A stretch of 64,000 nt of DNA from Euglena gracilis (lineage: Eukaryota > Euglenida > Euglenophyceae > Euglenales). Below the pieces are notes generated by a model, which worked only from the letters and a program-made list of their open reading frames with translations, was not told the DNA's origin and did not search any database. The stretch is from contig CP154957.1 of NCBI GenBank assembly GCA_039621445.1, positions 5,450,504 to 5,514,503 of the forward strand, read 5' to 3'. The position numbers were made by a program, and so were the translations under genes. Of the stretch, positions 55,336-64,000 are shown piece after piece (the first letter of the stretch is position 1; every line of letters begins with the position of its first letter).

Positions 55336-56750
55336 GAGTTTCGCGGGTGGCTCCGGGGTCCTTTCGGTCTTGTGCGCTGGGTTGTGAAAGAAAAAAAAAT
55401 ATTTGGGGGGCGCTCCTTTCGGGGTGTGCCTATGTCAGCTTGTTGGTTCTGGAGTGGCTAGGGCAATCGAGTGACCACGTCTTCGTTGCGGAGGCACGAT
55501 CTAGCACGCCGCGGTCTCTTGCACATCAAGTGTTGCCCGGAGTGACTGGGCCAGAAAGCGGGGAAGGCAACCTGAGAATGCTTGAGGTGTAGTTTTTGTC
55601 CTTCGGGGGCAGGGGTGATGGGGGTGGGGGGACTGAGGGGCGTATACCAAGCCCACAGGACTGCGTCGGGCGGCCCCGAGCCTGGCGCAGTCTTGTCGGG
55701 GTACGCTTGCCGGCCGGGAACTTCACGGTCCGGTGTCGCTTGCCCGCCGAGAACATGTAACGCCGGTAAAAGAGCCCCCCGTGTGTGACCTACGTACATT
55801 GTGCCCCGTGGGCGATGGCCGGCCACACGGGGAGGGAGGGTTTTGCTGTGTGACCACCCGGCATGCGTTCCGGGTGGGAGGATCTCGATGAGCTCGTGGA
55901 GGCTCTCGAGCAGGGCTGGGGGCCCCCAGGGGCGATTGCTTCCCCTTAGGGCCGTGGGAGTCCATTTTGGGCCCCCGGGCGGGGGATGGCGGCCCGCTCC
56001 GGGGAAGTCGGGTCGGGTATTGAGTGTGTGATTGGTGTTCATTTTGCGCTCGGTTTTGGTAGAGCGTGCCTGCTGGGGCGTCGGGGGGGTAGGGTGATGA
56101 GAGGGGAAAAGGCTTGCTGAGCAGCACCGTGAGGCTGAGATGCGAGTGGGCGGGGTGGAGGGGGTGTAGCGGTCCTTGCCTTTTGGACTCTGTGGGGGGT
56201 GGGGAGAGAGAAAATTGTTATAGTAGGGCGTGGTTCCGGGGGGGAGGGGCTGGTGGCTGTTCGAGGTTTCCCAGGGAGGCCCCCCGAGTGTGTGAGGGTG
56301 CCCGCTGGCACATAGAATCCCACTGTGCGGGGAGGTACACGAGGTCGGAGGCCGGCCCGGGGTCCCCGGGCCGAGTGGTGGAAGAGCCAGTGTAGCAGCG
56401 GCCCCCCCCTCCACTGGTGGGGCGGAGTGGAGGAGGGGAGAAGTCCAGGGAGGCCTGGTAGTTCTCCGGGAACATGATGGAAAAACCTACGAGGCCCCTG
56501 GATTGGGTGTGGGCGGTCGGGGTTGCTGTCAGGGGCCACGTGGCGCAGTGGGGGGGGGGCGTTAGGGGCGTTCAGGCACCATTTGCCGTGCGTTGGGGGG
56601 GGGTTGTGTGGCGGGGGGGGTCAGTGGTGCTCAGCTGATGTAAGGTGGGGGGGCCACCTCATCCCAGGTTTGCCCGGTTAGCCATGCCTAGGGCATGTTG
56701 CCACCTCTCCGCCGAAAATCGGTGAGGCTGGGCGCCGCTGGGGTCCCGGT
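55336..56750. other. GC-rich unassigned sequence
   Basis: Several long overlapping frames on the minus strand (the longest 55458-56414, 318 codons) are proline-rich and explained by GC richness. Local stretches look codon-like in different frames (about 55680-55900) but no domain is recognised. It could be decayed element coding sequence. Confidence 0.3.
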
Positions 56751-56754
56751 GGAG

Positions 56755-56880
56755 AGGCTTGCAGGTGGGGGGGGGGGGGGGCCCGGCCCCCCCTTGCGGG
56801 CCCGGAGGGGGGGGGGGGGTGGGGGGGGACACCCCCCCACCTAAACCATGTACGCCCTCCTTATATCGAACCCTGGGTCC
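56755..56880 (-). repeat. TATAAGGAG/GGCCCG repeat, inverted relative of 40629
   Basis: Long G and C runs around GGCCCCCCTTGCGGGCCC, then CCCCACCTAAACC and CTCCTTATATCGAACCC, which are components of the 40629-40735 repeat in reverse. Confidence 0.5.
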
Positions 56881-57104
56881 AATGCCATGTTCAGCGCAGG
56901 AAAGACAATTTCGCGACATTTTTTTCCCCGCTCCAAACAGGCTGAAACAGAAGGATCTTGGTTGGTTTTGAAGAGGTTCCTGTAAACGGACCGTGTGTCC
57001 GCAATTTCACACAACTTGTTTGTTATTTTGTGGGTGTCACTGAGTCCGGTATAAGTGGGATGATGTGGCATGATACAGAGCTCAAATTTTAAGTGGCTCA
57101 AATA

Positions 57105-58113
57105 ATAAGCCCCCCGGTTTATTATTTGGACACTCGAAGTCGGGGTCCAGGGGGAGGGTTATTATTTGGGGTGTTAATAATTGGGCCAAAATTTCGAAGT
57201 CAAGAATCCGCCCAAAACCTCTCCACGGTCTCCAATGGTCATTTTTTTTGGCGTTTTGGGGCATTTTGAAAAATTGGTGCTTTTTTGGCATATTTTCTGC
57301 ACCAATTTATCCAGTTTTGTGATTTTTTTTGCAACATTTCTGCTGCTTTTTTCCTCCTTTTTTCAATGCTTTCACAGGCCGGAGGGGCTGAGGGGGGGGG
57401 GGGTATTATTTGGGCGGCCGAAGTCGGTCCTCAGGGGGGTTTACTATTTAGGGGGGGTATTATCTGGGCGGTTGGTGAGCTCTTATCCCTTTATGGGTAA
57501 GAGCGAAGCTTACAACTGGGGAATGGCACCCAAAACATGCCCTTGGGGTCATTTTTTGTACTTTCTCATGAAATTTAGCATTTTTGGAGGCCAGATGATC
57601 CACAAAAATGGATCTATTTCGTAATTTGTTGTCAGAGACCGATATTTTTAGCTAAACCCCCCGGTTTTATATTTGGGCGGAAATTTCCAGTAGTCACTTT
57701 TTTGGTCCAAAGTCACAACGTCGCCCACCCTTGGGGGTCCAAAAATTACACTTTTCGGGTGAAGGAGCAATTTTCACACGTTTTTGGTAAAAATTGCTCC
57801 CAAATCTGCCAAAACCCACAATTTCAGAAGAGATTCTGTCGAAAATTTTTCCTTCCGGCGCTTCGCGCCGGAGGGGGGGTTATACGGGCGGGATTTCAAG
57901 GTCCTCAGGGGGGGGGTTATATTTGGGGGGTTTTGTATTTGGGGGGGTTTCGTATTTGGGGGGGGGGTTACATTTTCCAGGTCAAAATCCAGGTCGTCGG
58001 CCCAAGGTTGGGGGGGTATAAACTCGGTCGCCGAAGTCGGACCCTGAGGGGGGGGATTATTTTGGGGGGGGGACATCATTTGGGGGGGGGGTATTATTTG
58101 GGGGAGGGTTTAG
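57105..58113 (+). mobile_element. Composite of C-run/G-run terminal elements (families B and C)
   Basis: The left part (to about 57655) repeats family B marks (TTTCGAAGTC, CTTTCTCATGAAATTTAGCA, GGAGGCCAGATGATCC). 57652-57963 is family C (CTAAACCCCCCGG, GGTCCAAAAATTACAC, CCGGCGC-TTC-GCGCCGG, TTTCAAGGTCCTCAGG). The right part repeats GCCGAAGTCGGACCCTGAGG and TATTATTTGGGG modules and ends GGGTTTAGCC. Modules of AT word plus G run plus a GAAGTC-type phrase are reiterated with changes. Confidence 0.6.
57855..57871. repeat. CCGGCGC-TTC-GCGCCGG hairpin
   Basis: Perfect 7-bp stem inside the family C element, preceded by AAATTTTTCCTT. Confidence 0.7.
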
Positions 58114-58820
58114 CCAGAGGATCCTCCCCCCCCCCCGGTCTTTAAACAGCAGCCAGATCTCGGCCCTGAGTGGTTGGGATGTGGGTTTCTCCTCCATTGC
58201 ATGCATGTCAGAGTGATCAGCTGCCCGGCTTTCCGTTCAAATTCTGATTTCCCAGGAGCCAAAACTGGAGGGACCCAAAACCCAAAGGACCAAAAGAACC
58301 AAATTTTGGGATGTCCCTTGGGAAAAGGGTGACCGCACACAAAGCACCAACAAATCTAAAAAAAATGAGAGATCTGCACAAATGTGCATAAGAGCATGAA
58401 AATAACTTGAATGCGGGATCGGCTGCCTAGGTATATTTGGACAAAGAGGTATAATTTGGGCAAAGAAGCGCTCTTCAGGAATCTGGATATCAGGCACACC
58501 ACAACAGAATTCCAGGCATAAGGAAGTAGGAGCACTCTCTTTGGGATTGTATAAAGCGTCATAAACACAGGAGGCAGGCCTGACTTGTTTCGAGAATTGC
58601 TTGATGAGACCTTGTTGATTTGCAAGTTTCGCATCTGCCCGTGACGTCACCCTTCAGCCTCATGAAACCTTTCCAAACAAGTTTTTAAATGCCTTCCGCA
58701 CACAGGTGTCAAACTACATTGTCTTATCTGTCGTATGCTGACTTGGGGTGGGGGGCTCTTCTTTTGGGAAAACACAAGAGTGGCACATCTTTCAAATGAT
58801 CAGGGGTGAATTCCAGACTA
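58114..58820. other. Unassigned low-copy sequence
   Basis: A minus-strand frame (58237-58650, 137 codons) with several cysteines is open and of ordinary composition. No family recognised. Confidence 0.3.
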
Positions 58821-59008
58821 TTAAACCCCCCCAAAATAACACCCCCTCGGGGGCCGATTTCGAGCACTCAAAAAACACCCCCCCCCCTGTTTCCCTTTGG
58901 TTTTCCATGTAAAAATAACACACACACCCAAATAGCACACCTCCATCCTGGGGCCCCAGTTCGGGTGCCCAAATAACACACCGGGGGGGGGGTATTTGGG
59001 AGGGTTTG
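58821..59008. mobile_element. Short C-run terminal element
   Basis: Left end TTAAACCCCCCCAAAATAAC. Right end GGTATTTGGGAGGGTTTGCA, an imperfect complement. The interior repeats the C-run plus AAATAACAC motif three more times with phrases CCGATTTCGAGC and CCCAGTTCGGGTGCCC. Confidence 0.5.
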
Positions 59009-60075
59009 CATTTAAATATCAGAATTTCACTGAGTGACCCTCAGTGACCCTAAGTGACCCCCTGGGGCCCCAGAATCCACCCACTGCTTGAACGCAAAAA
59101 ACATTTCCACATGGTTGCAGTGGACCCACCCACCCACCAACGCCCTTAAACATCCACTCAACCCCAATCAGCCCAAACCCCTTGGAAGACGTTTTGTGTG
59201 CCAAGAGACCGGATGGAATGCCCCACACCCACCTCACCCAGGCAGTGTGGGGTCCAGACCGCACACTGCCTGCGGTCTGGCACTTAAAAAAAAAAGAAAC
59301 CATCACAGGAAGTGAGTTCACACAGTGGTTACATGATTGCATGGTCTGAAATCAAGAAAGGGTGGAGACCAAGGGTATGCACCCCAAAACCATTTGTCAA
59401 CACTGACCTCAAATGCAGAGCTCCCAACTTTGAATTTAGTTCGACTGAAAAGTCGGACCCCCCTCCACCTGTACAAAGAAATTTTCTGACGAAAGCGCCG
59501 GAAATTGTTTGGGTCCAAAAAAAGGGTCCAAAAAAAGCATTTTTCACGCATTGGCCAAGAATTATATGTTCCCCATGCAAAATGCCGGAGAAAAAGTATT
59601 GGTCCGGCAGCCCCGGACTGTCCCAACAGTCCAGACAGCCCAGGGCTGCCTGGACCCCCCACCACCACCCGAAGGGGTGGTCTACCCCCCCCCCTTGTTC
59701 AAAAACACCGAGAAAAATACAAATAGCATGGTGGCGAAAACGTTGGGGGTGGTTGATTGTCTTGATTGTGGCCAATCCTATTGTTTGCATGATTGGAAAG
59801 TCTTCCAGCATGCGTTTCCTGCAGCTATTTTAGATTTTGAAAGTTTTTGGCTTTTAATTCCATCAACCCCTCCCAAAACTGTGCCCTTGTCCAGTTTTAA
59901 GCAACCAGTGCAAAAGCAGAATTTCAGACTTGGGGCAAACGTCGCATTCCAGGCATGCATTTGTCATACATCCATCGGCAGTATTTTTGATTGGACAACC
60001 AAAGCTCAAACTGTGGGCATTCACATCGTGGGACGCTGAAAAATGGAGAGCCTGAAAACTTCAACATCAATCTGA
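59009..60075. other. Unassigned low-copy sequence
   Basis: Begins with GTGACCCTCAGTGACCCTAA, a short tandem repeat. Contains an inverted pair, GCAGTGTGGGGTCCAGACCG with GCACACTGCCTGCGG (about 59242-59278). Overlapping plus frames 59312-59833 and 59509-60039 lack recognisable domains. Confidence 0.3.
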
Positions 60076-60407
60076 ATAAACCATAATCCCCCCCAGGCCG
60101 ACCAACCAAACCTTGACTATTTGCCCCCCCCCCCCGGGAAGAAAAATGAAACACTACCGGGGACGTTTTTTTTTCTGCCACAAACTGCCCAAAAACTGAT
60201 TTTTTTTGGCAATTTTTCTGAGACCAACCATCATCAAAATTGTTGTTTTTTTAACCAAATTTGCTGAAAATTGCCAATTTGGGGAGGTTTTGGGTCATTT
60301 TGGGGGTCGGATTTTCACAAACAATTCCTTGACTTATAACCCCCCTCGGTTGACCAACCAAACCAGATCCTATAAACCCCGGGGGTTTACAAGTGGGGGG
60401 GGGGGTA
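60076..60407 (-). mobile_element. C-run terminal element, family A, third locus
   Basis: Reverse complement of the 20738 family at clearly lower identity: GGCCGACCAACCAAACC, GAGACCAACCATCATC, GGATTTTCACAAACAATTCC are shared. Termini are TAAACCATAATCCCCC and a GGGTTTACAAGTGGGG complement. Confidence 0.65.
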
Positions 60408-60541
60408 CGACGCTCCTTGCCTTTGGTGCTGGGCAGACTTGCCAACGGAAATGGTAGTGCAAAGGGCTGTAAATGGAAGGAGGGGTTGGGGATGAGGAAA
60501 ATATTTCCCGAAACCTTTTGAACATTTTCATTGCTTCAGAG

Positions 60542-60954
60542 CATACATCTCTTTAAGGACCCGGGGGGGGGGGGTGCTGGGCTAGGGCCAGAAATTTGGG
60601 CTGGCTAGAATTTTGGCCAGCTGGACTTGAGCTGGGCTGGGGAAGGCCAAAATCGAACAATTGCCTAAAAAATGTCTTGCAAAACACAGCTTAAAAAAAA
60701 CGCGCACCTAACAACAGCCAGGAACGCCGAAGACACCCCAAAAACACCATTTTTTGGCCATTTTTGAACACTTTTTGGGCTGGCCCCTCTAAAAACGGGC
60801 TGGTTGGCAGGGCTGGTAGCACCCCCCCCCCGGGATGCTGCTGCAGCTGGGTGGGCCAGCATCAGGGCTGGCTGCTGCAGCTGGGCCAGCATCAGGGCTG
60901 GCTGCAGCAGCCCCCGAGGGGGGGGGGGTCTGCAAAACCTTAAAGAGATGTATG
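60542..60954. mobile_element. 413-bp hAT-type MITE, second member
   Basis: Termini CATACATCTCTTTAAGG (60542-60558) and exact complement (60938-60954). Flanks CTTCAGAG and CTTCAGAT match at seven of eight positions. The interior shares with the 39060 member the CTTAAGGACCC start, adjacent G runs, GCTGGGCTAG words and the TTTTTTGGCCATTTTT core. The outermost ~8 bases of the termini differ between the two members, but each is perfectly paired. Confidence 0.8.
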
Positions 60955-60962
60955 CTTCAGAT

Positions 60963-61600
60963 GGTTTATGTACCATTATCTGTTTGGTTCCTGCTTGGGG
61001 GCAAAGTATTTAGAATGAACGTGACAGAAATATTGAGCCTGACCCTGGAGGAGCGGACACATATCCTGGAGCAAATTTATGAATTGGACTGGGATTGTTC
61101 TTTGTTAACGGTTCAACTTCAGGAAGAAAGGCAGAGTGTTTGAAGCCTGAAGAATGTGAAGCAGTCATGGGAGCCCATAGAGGTATTCTGGAACGTTAAA
61201 TGTTTCATTTCGTTTCTGTGAAAGCAAAAGCGGCAATCACCAAGAAGAAAACAATTTCCTGTGTATCATGAAAAGTCACAGTGTATCATTGACGGCCTGT
61301 GACAATGCACATTTTGGGAGATTGCTTGGCGTTTTCTCATTCAAGTACTGTAATCAGGCTTCTTTTTATGAGGCCCCGGGAGGGGAGTGGGTGGAAGACC
61401 CACCCATGGGAACGGCACCAACCATACAAAGTGGGTGCATGTCCCTACAGCGTTGGAATTATACCAGAGTTGCTCACCCGGCCAGTGGGGGGCAACACAC
61501 GAGCACTGGTGTCAGGGGTCCCTGGCCACTCACCACAGAAACTGGACCAGAAGCGAAGTTAGCGCCGCCCACAAACAGACAAGAAGCCTTGGTGCAACTG
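60963..61600. other. Unassigned low-copy sequence
   Basis: A short plus frame at 61016-61143 (ILSLTLEERTHILEQIYELD) looks protein-like but is only about 40 codons. 61268-61879 is open without known motifs. Confidence 0.3.
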
Positions 61601-61670
61601 GGGGGGGGGGGGAGGGGGTGGGACCCACCCACCTGGCCCAGCACGGAACCCCCCCCAAAAAATCGGGCCG

Positions 61671-61689
61671 TTTGGCGCTTTGCGCCAAA
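61671..61689. repeat. TTTGGCGC-TTT-GCGCCAAA hairpin
   Basis: Perfect 8-bp stem with TTT loop in a C-run-rich stretch. Confidence 0.65.
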
Positions 61690-61969
61690 ACCCAAACCTG
61701 GGCCTCCGCCTCAGACCCCCCCCCTGGGGGGTCTGGCCCTGGACCCCCCCCAGCCCCCCCCATGGGGGTCTTCCAAATTACAAAAATATGACTGTATCGT
61801 TAACCGGCACACACCCGTGCCGACAGCACAATTGTATAACATTGTGGTGTCTTGGCCAAGGGTGGAAGGACCAAAATAAGCCAACTGTCCTTAAAGGCCA
61901 AATGAAATGAAGAGATTTTCAGTGCCACCATCAATCCATCTCAGTGTGGCTGATCATCCTCTCAAATCA

Positions 61970-62387
61970 GCTAAACCCCCCCAAATATAACCCCCCCCCC
62001 AAATACAAACCCGCCAAATATAAAACCCCCTGAGGACCTTGAAATCCTGCCCGAATATAACCCCCCCCCCCCGGCGCAAAGCGCCGGAAGGAAAATTTTT
62101 CGACAAAGTCTCTCCCGAAATTGTGATTTCTGGCAGATTTGGGTGCACTTTTTACCAAAAAAAAACATGTGAAAATTGCTCCTTTGCCCGAAAACTGAAA
62201 TTTTTGGACCCCAAGGGTGGGCGTATTTGTTATTTTGGACCGAAAAAGTGACTACTGGATCCCGCCAGGAAGTTGATTTTTCCGACCGAATATAAACCCC
62301 CCCAAATATAAAACCCCCCCTCGGGGTCTTGAAATTTCCGCCTAATTATAAAACCGGGGGGGTTTTATATTTGGGGGGGGGGGTTAC
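61970..62387 (-). mobile_element. C-run terminal element, family C, inverted
   Basis: Left end GCTAAACCCCCCCC with CAAATATAAC. Right end TTTATATTTGGGG and GTTAC. The interior is the reverse complement of 57.66-57.96 kb: CTGAGGACCTTGAAATCC, the CCGGCGC-AAA-GCGCCGG hairpin, GGAAGGAAAATTTTTCGACA, TTTTTGGACCCCAAGGGTGG. Confidence 0.65.
62071..62087. repeat. CCGGCGC-AAA-GCGCCGG hairpin
   Basis: Perfect 7-bp stem in the family C element. The loop differs from the 57855 copy. Confidence 0.7.
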
Positions 62388-63890
62388 TGATCGTCGCCTT
62401 GGAAGCCTTTACCTCACCAAGGGGGAAAATGGTGATGGGAAGCATCTGGGGTTAAACCCGCCCCCCCCCGATTCTTCAAGCCCTCCCCACAGAGGGGGGG
62501 GGTAACAATGCAAAAAAAACGCGTTTGTGTTTTCCATGTGCTCCCACACATCAATGCCAAAAACTGTCTGCAAGAAATTCTCAAGGCATGGTGGCCATCG
62601 GATCAGGATGGGAATCCCAATTACTTCTGTGGAACGGTCACCTTGTGTCGAGAAGCAGCATTGTTGCATTCCTGTCCACTGTTCTGGACCACGAAGTGGA
62701 CTTCCACTTCATCACCTGGATGGAACCCTTCCAGGGCAGCGACCCATGCATCAGACCAGGGCATCACACACACTTCTTCCAAATTCCAAAGGTGACCAGT
62801 GAGTTCCCCGGCGGGGGTAGTTTAGGTCAAAAACGGTAATTTAAGCAGACATCAAACACTCAAATGTGGAACCTCTGTTCTGAACACGCGGCATTTCAAC
62901 ACCCTCGGGGCTCTGTATTTGGGGGTGTTAATTTGGTTGGGAATCATCAACCCGATGGCCACTGTCCATTGCTTCTCATTACCGACTCAAGATCGCAAAC
63001 CCCCCCCAATAAATGCACCGTCCTGATTGTGCGCACCCCTAATAACAGTGCGCAACCCCAAGGTCCTTTGGGGTTGTTCCTAATTTATTATTGATTGATC
63101 ATTTCCATTCGGGGTGATTTTTGGCCACTTTGACCATAGAACCCCCACCCCCCCCCCCCCTAGAGCCAGAGGAATGGAGGCTGTACTTGGGGTACCCAAA
63201 ATTTGGGGGTTGTGTATATATCAATACACCAAAAAAAGGCCCCAATCCTCAACGCCTATGCCAGCCCATTGACCGTGGTGATGGTGTATGCCCAGCCAGC
63301 CTGCCACAGCGCACCCTGCAAGCCTGAGGCCAAGGTTTCACCCTGTTATGTGATTCGTGTGAAAGTTCCAATATTCCACTGGGGATGTGTAAAATAAGAC
63401 TGTCCGAAACCCCCAAAAGCTTTTGCTTACACCCGAAAGTGTCCCCCTTCTGCAAAGCAAAGTGAGGCCCTTGCCACCATCTTGGGTCATGTGCACCGCA
63501 GCAGGCTCGTGAGGGGTGGGGCAGGGTTGTCTGGGGAAGTCGGCAATTCTGGTTGGGGTAAACGCAACATCATTTGTGAATCCACCCTGGGCCTGTGAAG
63601 CAAAAAGATGCACGTCGAGAGGCCGGAAACTGCACTCACGATGCAGATGCTTTCTTGAGTTGCTAGAATTTGCTTGGGTTACCCAGAGAAACAAAATTTC
63701 CAACCAACCGCCTGGCAGCCGTGGGCCCAAATCAGGCTGGCCCCAACAGGCTGGGGGCCAACTTTGGGCCAAATTGGACTCCAGCACCATGGGGGTTAAC
63801 GGGCTAGGGGGCAAAGAGCCAGGGGGCTTGGTGTTCCAAAAAGATCTGCAGGAATTGCAAAAATTTATTGTTGTTTCCCCTTCCTGCACA
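62388..63890. other. Unassigned low-copy sequence
   Basis: Three overlapping plus frames near 62508-62839 cannot all be real; the one with DHEVDFHFITWMEPFQGS is the most protein-like. A 191-codon minus frame (63338-63913) and a 127-codon plus frame (63516-63899) overlap. No family recognised. Confidence 0.3.
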
Positions 63891-63896
63891 CAGCCC

Positions 63897-63998
63897 TGAG
63901 GCGGGGTATGCAATCACGGAGGAGTGGCCTGGGCCCGCCTCCAGCCGCAGCAGCAACTTGCCGTCCTCGTAGGCGTGTTGGAAGGAATACTCCAGCAC
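63897..63998 (-). other. Possible exon running off the right edge
   Basis: The minus strand from the window edge reads YSFQHAYEDGKLLLRLEAGP and onward for about 34 codons with G or C at about 28 of 34 third positions, unlike neighbouring unassigned sequence. Similarity to coding is lost after CCCGCCTCAGGGCTG, where a splice site could lie. The product is unknown, and only the continuation beyond the window could show whether this is a gene. Confidence 0.3.
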
Positions 63999-64000
63999 CT

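Noticed and set aside
55458-56414. 318-codon minus-strand frame as a gene
   Set aside because: Proline/serine-rich, overlapping equally open frames, no recognised domain, and GC-rich composition explains the lack of stops.
1-64000. tRNA or rRNA genes
   Set aside because: No cloverleaf with recognisable A/B boxes and no conserved rRNA segment was found by eye. A covariance-model scan could still find a tRNA.

Overview
This is a eukaryotic nuclear window made almost entirely of decayed mobile elements and repeats. I could not identify one intact host gene, tRNA or rRNA. The element set (a DIRS-like reverse transcriptase, a pogo-type and hAT-type transposases, and the RNase H/zinc-knuckle end of a non-LTR retrotransposon), together with many short palindromes and long G or C runs, points to a repeat-bloated eukaryotic genome. 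An alga or other protist is my guess, but the sequence does not decide it. Most frameshifts in the recognisable coding relics fall in homopolymers, so decay and homopolymer base-calling error cannot be fully separated.

Layout: 0.9-3.1 kb (minus) is a broken reverse-transcriptase element. A 472-bp inverted-repeat element at 3.09-3.56 kb separates it from a pogo-like transposase C-terminus (3.56-4.58 kb, minus). 4.8-5.7 kb holds G-run/CAATTA repeats and nested hairpins. 6.1-8.1 kb (plus) is a broken hAT transposase, with two more hAT scraps at 13.4-13.8 kb. 8.6-13 kb is mostly anonymous sequence carrying four copies of the palindrome GGGAACC-RY-GGTTCCC.

15.9-37.8 kb is one block of about 10.9 kb present twice in direct tandem, differing by roughly 0.5 % where compared by eye. 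Each copy carries a 50-bp perfect palindrome, hairpins around a G run, an array of about a dozen CCAGGCGC-NNNN-GCGCCTGG palindromes, and several elements whose ends are inverted repeats of C runs punctuated by short AT words.

37.8-41.3 kb is a mosaic of small elements, including a 311-bp hAT-type MITE with a perfect 8-bp target duplication. 41.5-56.6 kb is a strongly G-skewed satellite domain: a degenerate ~45-bp satellite, three ~0.7-0.8 kb F repeats with a non-LTR retrotransposon relic between two of them, a ~0.7-0.9 kb G repeat family, and a 3.9-kb minisatellite of ~50-bp monomers that splits the G array. 56.7-62.4 kb returns to C-run/G-run terminal elements and a second MITE of the 39-kb family. 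The last 1.6 kb is low-copy looking, and a possible exon runs off the right edge on the minus strand.

No operon-like or pathway logic is visible. The relationships here are nesting, duplication and shared termini of mobile elements.
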